From a virus, in the IMG/VR virus record IMGVR_UViG_3300025325_000052, positions 1-42,495 of that record: a DNA stretch of 42,495 bases; one strand, written 5' to 3'. Position numbers and translations under genes: made by a program. Positions 14,911-21,816 of the stretch are shown piece after piece; the first letter of the stretch is position 1, and every line of letters starts with the position of its first letter. Under the pieces are notes generated by a model. That model searched no databases and had not been told where the DNA came from. It saw only the letters and a program-made list of their open reading frames with translations.

Positions 14911-15567
14911 TTAAAACTCGACGCTTAGAGTCGCTTCAGTGGCCTCAGAAACTGCCCCAATAGTAACGGGCAGTCGAACGACACCACGTCCGACCTTCGT
15001 TAGCTTCCCGGCCTTCACCAAGGCCGCTACAGTGCGGCTCATCAAGGCGTTGTCCCGACTCAGAGTGAAAGCCAAAGCGCCAACAGCATGGGGCTGAGCG
15101 GGATGCGCCTGGATGTACGCCATAACTTCTGCGGCATACTGCCCGCCCCCACCCCTAGTCCTAGTCTCAAACATCGCAGCGTTCTCGACAGGCGGAAGAG
15201 CGGTAGGAGCGATGAGGCGCACCCGGCTAGCAGTAAATGAGCGAAAGTTCTGGCCAAAGACCGTGATGGAACCATCCTCGTTTACCGAGACCAGGCTGAA
15301 CTCACCCTTCTCGCCAGCCACAACTACAGGGGCGCCCTTCTCGACGGTAGCCCAGTCAATCTCAGCGAAGTCGCCAAAGCCGAGAATGCTCATTAGCCAA
15401 TCGGCGGCCTGCTCACTGAGACCACGGGTGCCGATGATTTTCTCGCCTTCAGATTCAAACTTCGTAATCGTCACGGCTGAGATGTTGAACCCAGCCCTAC
15501 GAGCGAGACCAGAGAGCTTCTCCCTCGACAGACCCAAAGACTTCCTCGCAGCTAGATAGCTTTCCAT
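14911..15567 (-). CDS. DNA-binding regulator with N- and C-terminal HTH-like domains
   Basis: 218 residues. The N-terminus (AARKSLGLSREKLSGLARRA, then AVTITKFESEG) reads as an XRE-like helix-turn-helix. The middle (about 80-120) is beta-rich (GEFSLVSVNEDGSITVFG). The C-terminus (AEVMAYIQAHPAQPHAVGAL, SRTVAALVKAGKLTKVG) looks like a winged helix. A strong SD (AGGAGGAACAA) and a 160-base gap with a possible promoter precede it. Probably a phage transcription regulator; exact targets unknown. Confidence 0.6.
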   Translation of the reverse strand: MESYLAARKSLGLSREKLSGLARRAGFNISAVTITKFESEGEKIIGTRGLSEQAADWLMSILGFGDFAEIDWATVEKGAPVVVAGEKGEFSLVSVNEDGSITVFGQNFRSFTASRVRLIAPTALPPVENAAMFETRTRGGGGQYAAEVMAYIQAHPAQPHAVGALAFTLSRDNALMSRTVAALVKAGKLTKVGRGVVRLPVTIGAVSEATEATLSVEF

Positions 15568-15608
15568 TTGTTCCTCCTCGCCCCGCAGGGCTATTCGTTG
15601 GTTGTGTG

Positions 15609-15614
15609 ATTGTA
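15609..15614 (-). promoter_or_regulatory. possible promoter upstream of the HTH regulator
   Basis: On the minus strand TACAAT lies about 40 bases before the regulator's ATG in a 160-base non-coding gap, one of the few gaps in this operon. No good -35 hexamer is visible at 16-18 bases; TTGACG occurs closer, at 8 bases. Tentative. Confidence 0.25.
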
Positions 15615-15729
15615 ACAGATCTCGTCAAGAGCGGCGCTCGTTGGTAGGTGAGCAGCCAGCCCTTGACGCCAGCCGATTACCTTAATGCAGGCAATCCCGT
15701 GCGAAAGGAGAAGGCCACGGTGCTGGGGA

Positions 15730-15906
15730 TTACTTTTGTTTCCAAGCTAACTCATGAATAAAATAGGCAATGATCTTAATGAATCTATCGGTTAAACCAA
15801 TACCAGTTGCAACTAAGATTGAATCTGTAAATATATATGAAACTAAGGCTGTCAACCCAAAAGCTAAGAGTGACCAAGAAAAAGTCTTAGCTACTATTCG
15901 ATTCAT
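15730..15906 (-). CDS. DUF2061-like small membrane protein
   Basis: 58 residues, ATG 15906 to TAA 15730. AKTFSWSLLAFGLTALVSYI, then ILVATGIGLTDRFIKIIAYF and IHELAW reproduce the DUF2061 pattern (K-x-x-S-W, two membrane spans, K-x-x-x-Y-F-x-H-E-x-x-W). Function of the family is unknown. ATG overlaps the upstream zinc-ribbon gene's stop (ATGA). Confidence 0.7.
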   Translation of the reverse strand: MNRIVAKTFSWSLLAFGLTALVSYIFTDSILVATGIGLTDRFIKIIAYFIHELAWKQK

Positions 15907-16082
15907 ATTCTTTCTTGTCTATCATAAATATCGTCCATTGGAGTATTCATTCGCCAAGAATGATGGCATTCGTTACAGTATAGAAACCGCAACCAGTGAT
16001 TGGTTCTAAGAAGATCTTGAAAGTCATTACTAAAACAATAGGGACAGCTTATCTCTTGCCCTTTAAACCTTACTTTCTTCAT
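15903..16082 (-). CDS. 59-residue zinc-ribbon protein
   Basis: ATG 16082 to TGA 15903. CPYCFSNDF and CNECHHSW give a clear two-knuckle zinc ribbon, 23 residues apart. Overlaps the 3' end of the upstream gene by 20 bases and the DUF2061 start by four. Function unknown; may bind nucleic acid. Confidence 0.6.
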   Translation of the reverse strand: MKKVRFKGQEISCPYCFSNDFQDLLRTNHWLRFLYCNECHHSWRMNTPMDDIYDRQERI

Positions 16083-16341
16083 AGATGCGTCCGTTATACG
16101 TACGAGGGACAGGCATATTACTTATGGAACCCAAGGTATACACCCAACCTCGGTGCTGGCAACTCTTGCAGGTGATTTCTGCGCCATCCGGGATGATTGC
16201 TCCGTTTGTCAATGGTTGTCTATTACAGACACCCTTTGTTGTGGGACCATCAACCATGACAAGATGGGTTAAGCAGATGGTTGTTGCCTTGCTATGGGGA
16301 CCTCTGATTGATCGGAATGTGGCGATGCGAGGTAAAACCAT
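16063..16341 (-). CDS. hypothetical protein with CxxC motif
   Basis: 92 residues, ATG 16341 behind GGAAGACTGAAG. It has THLVMVDGPTTKGVC, ITCKSCQHRGWVYTL and a C-terminal VPRTYNGRIY. The cysteines could form a zinc site. No known family recognised. Confidence 0.5.
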   Translation of the reverse strand: MVLPRIATFRSIRGPHSKATTICLTHLVMVDGPTTKGVCNRQPLTNGAIIPDGAEITCKSCQHRGWVYTLGSISNMPVPRTYNGRIYEESKV

Positions 16342-16347
16342 CAGTCT

Positions 16348-16497
16348 TCAGTCTTCCTTTGTGTCGCTTATGAAGCACGAACAATTTTGGAGCACGCAGA
16401 AAGAAAACATGCCCTTGGAATCCATATCAGTGAAGTGAGTCTGCAATCCATGCCCGCAGTTTTGGCAGGTTTCTCTGTCAGGTAGAGGAGCAATCAT
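16348..16497 (-). CDS. 49-residue Cys-rich protein
   Basis: ATG 16497 with SD GGAGG six bases upstream, overlapping the previous stop (ATGA). CQNCGHGLQTHF, FCVLQNCSCF: a probable zinc-binding fold. The longer frame back to 16596 overlaps another gene and lacks support. Confidence 0.5.
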   Translation of the reverse strand: MIAPLPDRETCQNCGHGLQTHFTDMDSKGMFSFCVLQNCSCFISDTKED

Positions 16498-16748
16498 CCG
16501 GGTCCTCCACTGCCGTGCCAATGCCTTAAAATGAAATTGTTTACGGCATCCTTCGCTTGACGCAATAGGAGGACGGCAACGGAAGAGGGGTACCATGTCT
16601 GTCCGAGTTCTAGCGGGCCAACCGGAACCAAGTCCAAGGCCGAACTGCAGCGTTCAAGAGCTTCTTCAGCTTCCAGACATCGGGCCTTCCAATCAACTCT
16701 CTTAGTTCCTGCCACGAGATCTCCCTTTGGTAGATAGGGTACCGCCAT
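16494..16748 (-). CDS. hypothetical helical protein
   Basis: 84 residues from ATG 16748. Contains DWKARCLEAEEALERCSSAL and SSVAVLLLRQAKDAVNNF. The interval 16494-16842 has competing frames: 16610-16768 (52 residues, basic) and 16765-16842 (25 residues, overlapping the previous stop). This frame was preferred because its stop couples to the next gene's start with a good SD. Confidence is limited. Confidence 0.4.
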   Translation of the reverse strand: MAVPYLPKGDLVAGTKRVDWKARCLEAEEALERCSSALDLVPVGPLELGQTWYPSSVAVLLLRQAKDAVNNFILRHWHGSGGPG

Positions 16749-16838
16749 CTGACAATCGCCTCTCTCATCCAGTCCGGGCCTTCGTTCTCCCGCTGGACGG
16801 CACCAGCTGTGCGCCATCCACATTCTGATCTGTCGTAT

Positions 16839-17027
16839 TCATACTGTGGCCCCGGTTTCACCCTTAATTTCCTCCATAATGGCATAGATTAGCTTGCACC
16901 CGGAACATATAGAGTCCTTTCGGGCTGTGTGGGTAGGCAACTCAGCAACGGCTTGTACGAGCAACTTCTTGAGACGTTCTATTTGTACATCTCGTATATC
17001 CACGGAGTTCGATGGGAACCACATCAC
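16839..17027 (-). CDS. 62-residue helical protein with CxxC
   Basis: ATG 17027 (ATGATG). Amphipathic helix (DVQIERLKKLLVQAVAELPT) then SICSGCKLIYAIMEEI. Could bind zinc as a dimer. Function unknown. Confidence 0.5.
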   Translation of the reverse strand: MMWFPSNSVDIRDVQIERLKKLLVQAVAELPTHTARKDSICSGCKLIYAIMEEIKGETGATV

Positions 17028-17215
17028 ACACCTGGTACATCAACCAGAGGCTCAGGCACAGGTTCCCAGGTCTGCAAGGAGGTTACCCAAACGATGGTGT
17101 CCCCGCAGACCCAACAGCGGTCCAACCCGGTCCAGCATACGTCGCAAGCCTCGCAGCGATAAAAGCCGAACCAGTCACCCACGGCATAACTTCCTTCGTC
17201 CTCGTTGGTGAGCAT
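17024..17215 (-). CDS. 63-residue rubredoxin-like zinc ribbon
   Basis: Start ATG 17215 preferred over an earlier one at 17263 deeper inside the sigma factor gene. YRCEACDVCW and DRCWVCGD form two CxxC knuckles about 9 residues apart, a rubredoxin-like zinc ribbon. The 3' end overlaps the next gene (TGATG). Function unknown. Confidence 0.55.
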   Translation of the reverse strand: MLTNEDEGSYAVGDWFGFYRCEACDVCWTGLDRCWVCGDTIVWVTSLQTWEPVPEPLVDVPGV

Positions 17216-17723
17216 TATCAACGGACTTCGGGTTTCGTCCCCAGCGAGTTGCAATTTCGTCATATGAAAATCCAGCCATTTGACCCATCAGAGCTTCCAT
17301 CTCCAAATCTGTTAGGCCTGCCTGTCTCCATTCACAGATAAGCTCTTCTATCGCCATAATTTCTTCGACAATTGCCTCGGGCTCGTCGCCACCAGCTATA
17401 TCCATCCACGGTTCCAAGAATACGGCGTTCCGCAGTGCTTGCTGGCGAAGACGGGTACTCGACTTCACGAAGGTGAGTATCTGGCGACGAACCACTAGTT
17501 TGAAAAAATGAATGAAGCTTGCCTTAGCAGGATCCCACGTACGTACTGCGGACAGAAACCCTATCCTTGCCTCTTGCCAGATGTCCTCGATGGTAGCTCC
17601 GATAACGTAGTAGTCTCGTATCACAACGTAGAGCAGCGGTGTGTATTGTTTCAGTAGTTGTTCAAAAGCAATCTCATCTCCTGTGCGATACCGTTGCACA
17701 AGATCAAGGTCAGTAGTCGTCAT
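17175..17723 (-). CDS. sigma-70 family RNA polymerase sigma factor
   Basis: 182 residues. Region 2: FEQLLKQYTPLLYVVIRDYY, TIEDIWQEARIGFLSAVRTW, then SFIHFFKLVVRRQILTFVK. Region 4 near the C-terminus: LTDLEMEALMGQMAGFSYDE, IATRWGRNPKSVDNAHQRGR. No region 1 or 3, so it belongs to the short alternative (SigH/ECF-like) sigma factors. It should redirect host RNA polymerase to phage promoters; which promoters is unknown. Confidence 0.85.
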   Translation of the reverse strand: MTTTDLDLVQRYRTGDEIAFEQLLKQYTPLLYVVIRDYYVIGATIEDIWQEARIGFLSAVRTWDPAKASFIHFFKLVVRRQILTFVKSSTRLRQQALRNAVFLEPWMDIAGGDEPEAIVEEIMAIEELICEWRQAGLTDLEMEALMGQMAGFSYDEIATRWGRNPKSVDNAHQRGRRKLCRG

Positions 17724-17808
17724 CTTCGTTGTAGTCCCCTATCCCAGCTAGGTACCCAAATATATACCCAATCAATCCGCAACCTGCTGCGATAAGGAAG
17801 TTTTTCAT
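17710..17808 (-). CDS. 32-residue membrane peptide
   Basis: ATG 17808 to TGA 17710, overlapping the sigma factor start. One glycine-rich membrane span (FLIAAGCGLIGYIFGYLAG) with an acidic C-terminus (DYNEDDDY). Lies between the tRNA and sigma factor. Could be a small membrane protein or chance ORF. Confidence 0.4.
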   Translation of the reverse strand: MKNFLIAAGCGLIGYIFGYLAGIGDYNEDDDY

Positions 17809-17813
17809 AATTG

Positions 17814-17887
17814 TGGGCCCGGCAGGGATCGAACCTGCGACCTTCCCGTTATGAGCGGGGCGCTCTAACCAACTGAGCTACAGGCCC
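17814..17887 (-). tRNA. tRNA with CAU anticodon (Met or lysidine-type Ile)
   Basis: The full cloverleaf folds on the minus strand: acceptor GGGCCTG/CGGGCCC, D-arm GCTC...GAGC, anticodon stem CCCCG/CGGGA with loop CTCATAA, variable AGGTC, T-arm GCAGG...CCTGC with TTCGATC loop, discriminator A. The anticodon is CAU. The first anticodon-stem pair is C-A (mismatch). No CCA is encoded. The body resembles bacterial tRNA-Ile; a CAU anticodon could be elongator Met or Ile2 read as AUA after lysidine modification. Confidence 0.9.
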
Positions 17888-17966
17888 GGTACTAGGGGGT
17901 ACTTTCCCAGAGAACACACTGGAGTACTCATGACACATGCCTGTATCTGCCCCTAGAACTTGGTTG

Positions 17967-18668
17967 CTAGGCCTTGTGAGCCGTCTTCATCCAGAGCCGC
18001 AGACAAAGACCGCCGAAGACCGCCAAGCTACCGACAAGGAACAGCCAAGCTGCGCCGCTACCCGTCCTTGGCAGAGTCTGCAAAGGGACAGGAGTTACGG
18101 CAGGCGGGGTGTTTGCTGGCGGGCAAGGCCCTGGGTCTGTCTTGAAGGTGAACCCGCCGCCGTCTGAGCAGACGGTGTGTGCCGCCTCCCCAGGAGCGCC
18201 AGTCTCGCCCGTGTCTCCTCTAGGCCCAGCGGATCCCGCAGGGCCCGTAGGCCCAGCGGATCCCGTTGCACCATCAGTGCCATTCAATCCCTCCTCGCCC
18301 TGAGGACCAGCCGGTCCAGTAGGCCCAGCGGGCCCCTGCGGACCCTCGGGACCAGCATTACCTTGAGGTCCAACAGGTCCGGTAGATCCAAACGAGATAG
18401 AGCAACGGAACTGGTTCGCATCGCCACTTCCTTCGGTCAGTGTATTGGGGACGAACACCTCATCATTATCACCAGGAGGAAGTGAGGTCCAATCACCCCA
18501 AGACTGGTTGGAAAGAACCACGAAGAGCGGCTCACCAGACTCCTCATCGAAGCCCTGGAAATCACAGATGTCATACTTGTTGTGCTGGTTATTGCCTGTA
18601 GCACCAGCAACAGTTGTAGGAGCAAGAACCGCCAGCATGACGGCCAAGCTCAGGATCAACTTCCTCAT
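17967..18668 (-). CDS. secreted collagen-like surface protein with LPxTG sorting signal
   Basis: 233 residues. Residues 1-23 are a signal peptide (KK-type start [20 protein letters not shown], cleavage near AGA). Residues ~24-93 form a small globular domain with two cysteines. Residues ~94-162 are about 23 uninterrupted collagen Gly-X-Y triplets ([16 protein letters not shown] and similar). Then a Cys-containing segment, a Pro-rich spacer, and a complete sortase signal: LPRTG at 199-203, a hydrophobic span ([18 protein letters not shown]) and a basic tail. Sortase would anchor it to the peptidoglycan of a Gram-positive host (established knowledge). In a phage it would be displayed on the infected cell surface. 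Confidence 0.85.
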   Translation of the reverse strand: MRKLILSLAVMLAVLAPTTVAGATGNNQHNKYDICDFQGFDEESGEPLFVVLSNQSWGDWTSLPPGDNDEVFVPNTLTEGSGDANQFRCSISFGSTGPVGPQGNAGPEGPQGPAGPTGPAGPQGEEGLNGTDGATGSAGPTGPAGSAGPRGDTGETGAPGEAAHTVCSDGGGFTFKTDPGPCPPANTPPAVTPVPLQTLPRTGSGAAWLFLVGSLAVFGGLCLRLWMKTAHKA

Positions 18669-18674
18669 TATTTC

Positions 18675-18872
18675 CTAACCTTCCTGTTTCGGTTTGCGCC
18701 AGGGCGCCAAGTGTACATACAATCCTGCCATCAAGGCAAGAGTTATTATTGGGTGTTCCCGAGCATAGTCCGTTACGAATTTTCCTCGTTTCCTTCGCTT
18801 AGTAATTAAATCCCAAGCGACGATACCTCCACCGATCCAGAGCCAAAACTCACCCTCGGTCGGGGGCTTCAC
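18675..18872 (-). CDS. small membrane protein
   Basis: 65 residues, GTG 18872 behind AAGGAGGATGAGAC. Two hydrophobic spans (EFWLWIGGGIVAWDLI, then PIITLALMAGLYVHLAPW) separated by a basic loop (TKRRKRGK). This type of small FWLW...AWD membrane protein recurs in actinophages. Function unknown. Confidence 0.6.
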   Translation of the reverse strand: MKPPTEGEFWLWIGGGIVAWDLITKRRKRGKFVTDYAREHPIITLALMAGLYVHLAPWRKPKQEG

Positions 18873-18897
18873 GTCTCATCCTCCTTCTCTCTGTAGC

Positions 18898-19020
18898 TCA
18901 TTCCATACAGCCTTCGGCGGTCATCTCCACTAAATAGAGTGGCTTTGGTAGTCTTGCCCGTAAGAGATTATTGCATCCTTCTATTTCGCAAAGATGTTCG
19001 TTTTTAGTCAGAGATTTCAC
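18898..19020 (-). CDS. 40-residue ORF following WhiB
   Basis: GTG 19020 overlaps the WhiB stop region; product 40 residues with C-E-I-E-G-C-N-N and a later Cys. Weak evidence beyond operon-style overlap. Function unknown. Confidence 0.35.
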   Translation of the reverse strand: MKSLTKNEHLCEIEGCNNLLRARLPKPLYLVEMTAEGCME

Positions 19021-19309
19021 GCCTCATTCGTCTCCTTTCTCTTTCGCTTTTATTACCCCAATAGCCGATTGTCTCCTTAGCTTTTAAAGCATGATCAAGG
19101 CAATCCGGTTGCACCGGACATTCAGAGCAGATTGCTCTTGCCTCCTCGGTGCTTCCTCCCCTGGATGGGAAGAAGGCATCGGGATTGGGATAGTCCCGAC
19201 AAGCTGCCTGGACTACCCAATCCGCATCTATGAATAGCTTGGTGATGTTTGGAACGGTTTCGTCATAGGCTCGCTGGTGCGGACCGTACGCTCCCTTACG
19301 TCTTGTCAT
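19004..19309 (-). CDS. WhiB-family transcriptional regulator
   Basis: 101 residues. Four conserved cysteines C37, C61, C64, C70 (AACRDYPNPDAFFP; ICSECPVQPDCLDHAL) ligate a [4Fe-4S] cluster in this family. The turn motif is GYWG at 82-85, followed by the basic DNA-binding tail (KSERERRRMRR). WhiB-like (Wbl) proteins are restricted to Actinobacteria and their phages, making this the best host marker. Phage WhiB proteins can dampen host whiB expression or remodel sigma factor use (known for a mycobacteriophage example); effect here inferred. Confidence 0.92.
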   Translation of the reverse strand: MTRRKGAYGPHQRAYDETVPNITKLFIDADWVVQAACRDYPNPDAFFPSRGGSTEEARAICSECPVQPDCLDHALKAKETIGYWGNKSERERRRMRREISD

Positions 19310-19311
19310 GC

Positions 19312-19872
19312 TCAGAATGGCGGCGGAGGAACGGCTGGGGTCTCAGTAGCGGCAACCGGAGCAGGGGCAGTAGAGACCACGGGGGCCGCCGTAGCGGCAG
19401 TGGCGAAAGGGTCTGCGGCGAGGGTAGGAAGACCAATGGCAGCTTCTGGGGATACAGGATTGATGCGTTCTATCTTGTTATTTTGGTATTCAGTATCCAC
19501 CTTGACCTTAATCTGAGCAACCTGTCCAAGCAGCGCCCCAGAGATATGCTTCATAGCCGTCTCAGGATCAACAGTAGACAATGAGGCAAAGAACTCCTGG
19601 GTGATGCCGAGAGCGCTCATCTGACGGTAAAAAATACTCAAGGCGTTGGGATTGTCGGTAGTAAGGGTAAAATAATTCCATAAGTTTTTAAAGCCAGCCT
19701 TAGGACCAACTACTACTTCCCACCTTGTTTTAATCTGCGGCTTACCTGTAGAAGAGGTCTTGTATTCTGATTCGATAACCTTAGCGGTATATGTATTAGC
19801 TTCCAGAACCTCAAAAGTTGCACCAGACTCAGCGGCCTTCTTCATGAGATCACCAAACGTGCTACTTGTCAC
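19312..19872 (-). CDS. single-stranded DNA-binding-like protein (DUF669 type)
   Basis: 186 residues. The N-terminal ~120 residues fit the phage DUF669/SSB-like family (YTAKVIESEYKTSSTGKPQI, KTRWEVVVGPKAGFKNLWNY). The C-terminus is a disordered Ala/Pro-rich tail ending PPPPF, in place of the usual acidic SSB tip but retaining the terminal Phe. It is directly downstream of the Sak4-like recombinase, the usual pairing. It likely coats ssDNA for the recombinase. Confidence 0.65.
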   Translation of the reverse strand: MTSSTFGDLMKKAAESGATFEVLEANTYTAKVIESEYKTSSTGKPQIKTRWEVVVGPKAGFKNLWNYFTLTTDNPNALSIFYRQMSALGITQEFFASLSTVDPETAMKHISGALLGQVAQIKVKVDTEYQNNKIERINPVSPEAAIGLPTLAADPFATAATAAPVVSTAPAPVAATETPAVPPPPF

Positions 19873-19876
19873 GTAA

Positions 19877-21604
19877 TTACCTGCTTTCTTGTTCAGGGTT
19901 ACAAATCATGTTGACCATGTCATCTAGTCGAGGGTTAGTGATGATCGTAGGGAAGACACCTGATCTATCACCTGCCTCATATTGAGCGTGGGGCTTAGTT
20001 AATAGGAAATTTGTGAACTCTCCCTCATCGCTAATCTGTGCCTTAAGGAAGCCTATCGTATCGATGTAGTAAGGAAGCGCAGTTGCTAGCTGACCTTGAA
20101 CATATGGGTACCATTTGCCGTCTTGGTTCTGTTTTGTCATCGCCGTTAGAATCACTGCATCCAGCGGCACTGTCGGGTGGGTTAGTAAATCTCTATACTG
20201 CCTAACAAGTTGGGCAACTTTTCGATAAACTTCCCCCCACTGCTGCAGCTTTAACTGCTCATCGCCAGCTATTGCATCAATACAACGTTGCTGGGCCTCA
20301 GAGATTGAATCGATGATGACCGAACGAAATGAGTGTTTTCCGGCTGCCAACCAAGCATATGCCTGACTCAGAGAACTGAAATCTCTTACGTAGGTCACGC
20401 ACGTTTCCCAAGAACCGTCATACTCCGGGGGAGGCACAGTTGGTACCCAAGAGATTTTCTTAGATTTCAAAAACCGTGAATTGCCTTCTGAATCTAAAAG
20501 AAGACGAGGTCCCGGTGCTGAATCAGCAAGAGTTGTGTTATGAGTGACTATAAATTTATCCACGACAAATAAACCATCAAAATTAGCAACTGCAATACAA
20601 CGAGTTGGTTGCTGGGCGGATGGCGCCACCGAAGCAATCCTCCTAAGAGGATGACGGATTCTATTCCGATCTTCGTAGTAATGACGACGAGACCCTCGGA
20701 AGGCCACCATATCAATAGGCAAACGTAGAGCTGTTCTGTAAGCTCGTTTACCCATCTTGCGTTCTTTCTTATATGTATAGGTAGGCGATCTATCTGTTAT
20801 TTTCTTTGTGCAGCCTCCTACTGACCAGATCAATTCTCTAAAATCTTTGCACAGCTGGAGGCTAGTCGTCACAAAATTCAGCATTTTCCCGTCATTAAAC
20901 CCATCAGAATCCATAATGCCTTGAAGAAGGGCAACCCGGTCTGCAATAGGGGCTTTAAGGTATATTTTCGGAATGAATTTCTCGTGTGAGTACAGCCCCC
21001 AAAGATCTAGGGATCTCAAAGCTTCGGTGAGTGGATTTTTTTCATTCTTCTTGTTTACAAAAAAGAATTCAATACCAGTATGACGGACTGTTGTTCCTTC
21101 TGGTGCTTCAATACAAATTTCAGGGTCTGCGCAAGTAAGCCTAGGGGTTGAACTTCTAAATGATCCATCACCAAGCATTAGCCCCAGAAGATATGGCTCA
21201 ACCGGCAACGGATTGTCTGATTTAATTCCCTGCCAAGCGACAGTTGGTATGTATAGGGGCTCACCAACTGGTCCAGTAGATACACCGATCTGACGATAAA
21301 TATCTTCAGTAGATAGAATGGCCCATCGATCAGTGTTGCGCCTGCGAGTCCTCCATAAGTGACTAGAATCAGTGATGATGGATTCACCATCATCAAATTC
21401 AATCCGATAACATTCTTGGGGGCCTCGTTCAAAAATAGCTAAAACAATTGTTGGATGTCCGTCCGATCCGATAACCTCATCACCTATTGATAGCGAACCA
21501 AAATCTTGCCACCCGGTCGGAGTAAGAGTAGGTGTTGAATAAGGCAGCCCCTTCCCGCTTTTTGAGGCTCCATGTAGGAGGAATGAAATTCCACATTCGC
21601 TCAT
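19877..21604 (-). CDS. Sak4-like RecA-family recombinase containing an intein
   Basis: 575 residues from ATG 21604 (overlaps the previous stop; an earlier in-frame start at 21655 is less likely). The extein is about 237 residues. The Walker A is GASKSGK joined to TTLADSAPG, then LLLDSEGNSRF, SVIIDSISEAQQ (Walker B-like) and ILTAMTKQNQDGKWYPYVQG, the Sak4/AAA_24 pattern. An intein of 338 residues splits the P-loop between K18 and the following Thr. After splicing the protein would be a single-strand annealing/exchange recombinase acting with the SSB-like partner. Without splicing the ATPase site is disrupted, so activity depends on the intein. Confidence 0.82.
   Translation of the reverse strand: MSECGISFLLHGASKSGKGLPYSTPTLTPTGWQDFGSLSIGDEVIGSDGHPTIVLAIFERGPQECYRIEFDDGESIITDSSHLWRTRRRNTDRWAILSTEDIYRQIGVSTGPVGEPLYIPTVAWQGIKSDNPLPVEPYLLGLMLGDGSFRSSTPRLTCADPEICIEAPEGTTVRHTGIEFFFVNKKNEKNPLTEALRSLDLWGLYSHEKFIPKIYLKAPIADRVALLQGIMDSDGFNDGKMLNFVTTSLQLCKDFRELIWSVGGCTKKITDRSPTYTYKKERKMGKRAYRTALRLPIDMVAFRGSRRHYYEDRNRIRHPLRRIASVAPSAQQPTRCIAVANFDGLFVVDKFIVTHNTTLADSAPGPRLLLDSEGNSRFLKSKKISWVPTVPPPEYDGSWETCVTYVRDFSSLSQAYAWLAAGKHSFRSVIIDSISEAQQRCIDAIAGDEQLKLQQWGEVYRKVAQLVRQYRDLLTHPTVPLDAVILTAMTKQNQDGKWYPYVQGQLATALPYYIDTIGFLKAQISDEGEFTNFLLTKPHAQYEAGDRSGVFPTIITNPRLDDMVNMICNPEQESR
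20537..21550 (-). mobile_element. intein with LAGLIDADG homing endonuclease, class 3 features
   Basis: 338 residues. Block A is GLPYSTPTLTPTGW, with Gly in place of the usual Cys/Ser at position 1. Block B is GESIITDSSHLW (T-x-x-H, followed by W66). Two LAGLIDADG motifs, LLGLMLGDGS (121-130) and LLQGIMDSDGF (208-218), keep their acidic residues. Block F is RCIAVANFDGLFVV (C318) and block G is FIVTHN, followed by Thr. Gly1 with W66, C318 and T336 matches the WCT signature of class 3 inteins, which splice without an N-terminal nucleophile (family knowledge). Confidence 0.85.
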
Positions 21605-21807
21605 ACTTCCTCTTTCCATAACATTCGCACTGCATCGTGGTCTGGTGACGGGCAATCGAGGATGTAGCCCGCCTCCACCACGTTGAGGTCTTTCATCATA
21701 ACCTGTCCGGTGTGCCCGTCAACCATCTGACAAAGCTGGCTGTGCTTGACTGTGGGCATGACGGCTGTGAGGGCATCTAAGTCAGCTTGGGTTATACCGA
21801 AGATCAT
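21601..21807 (-). CDS. hypothetical protein upstream of the recombinase
   Basis: 68 residues, ATG 21807. Helical N-terminus (TQADLDALTAVMPTVKHSQL), then QMVDGHTGQVMMKDLNVVEA and an acidic end. Coupled to the recombinase by ATGA overlap. Function unknown; could modulate it. Confidence 0.55.
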   Translation of the reverse strand: MIFGITQADLDALTAVMPTVKHSQLCQMVDGHTGQVMMKDLNVVEAGYILDCPSPDHDAVRMLWKEEV

Positions 21808-21816
21808 TTTTCCCTT

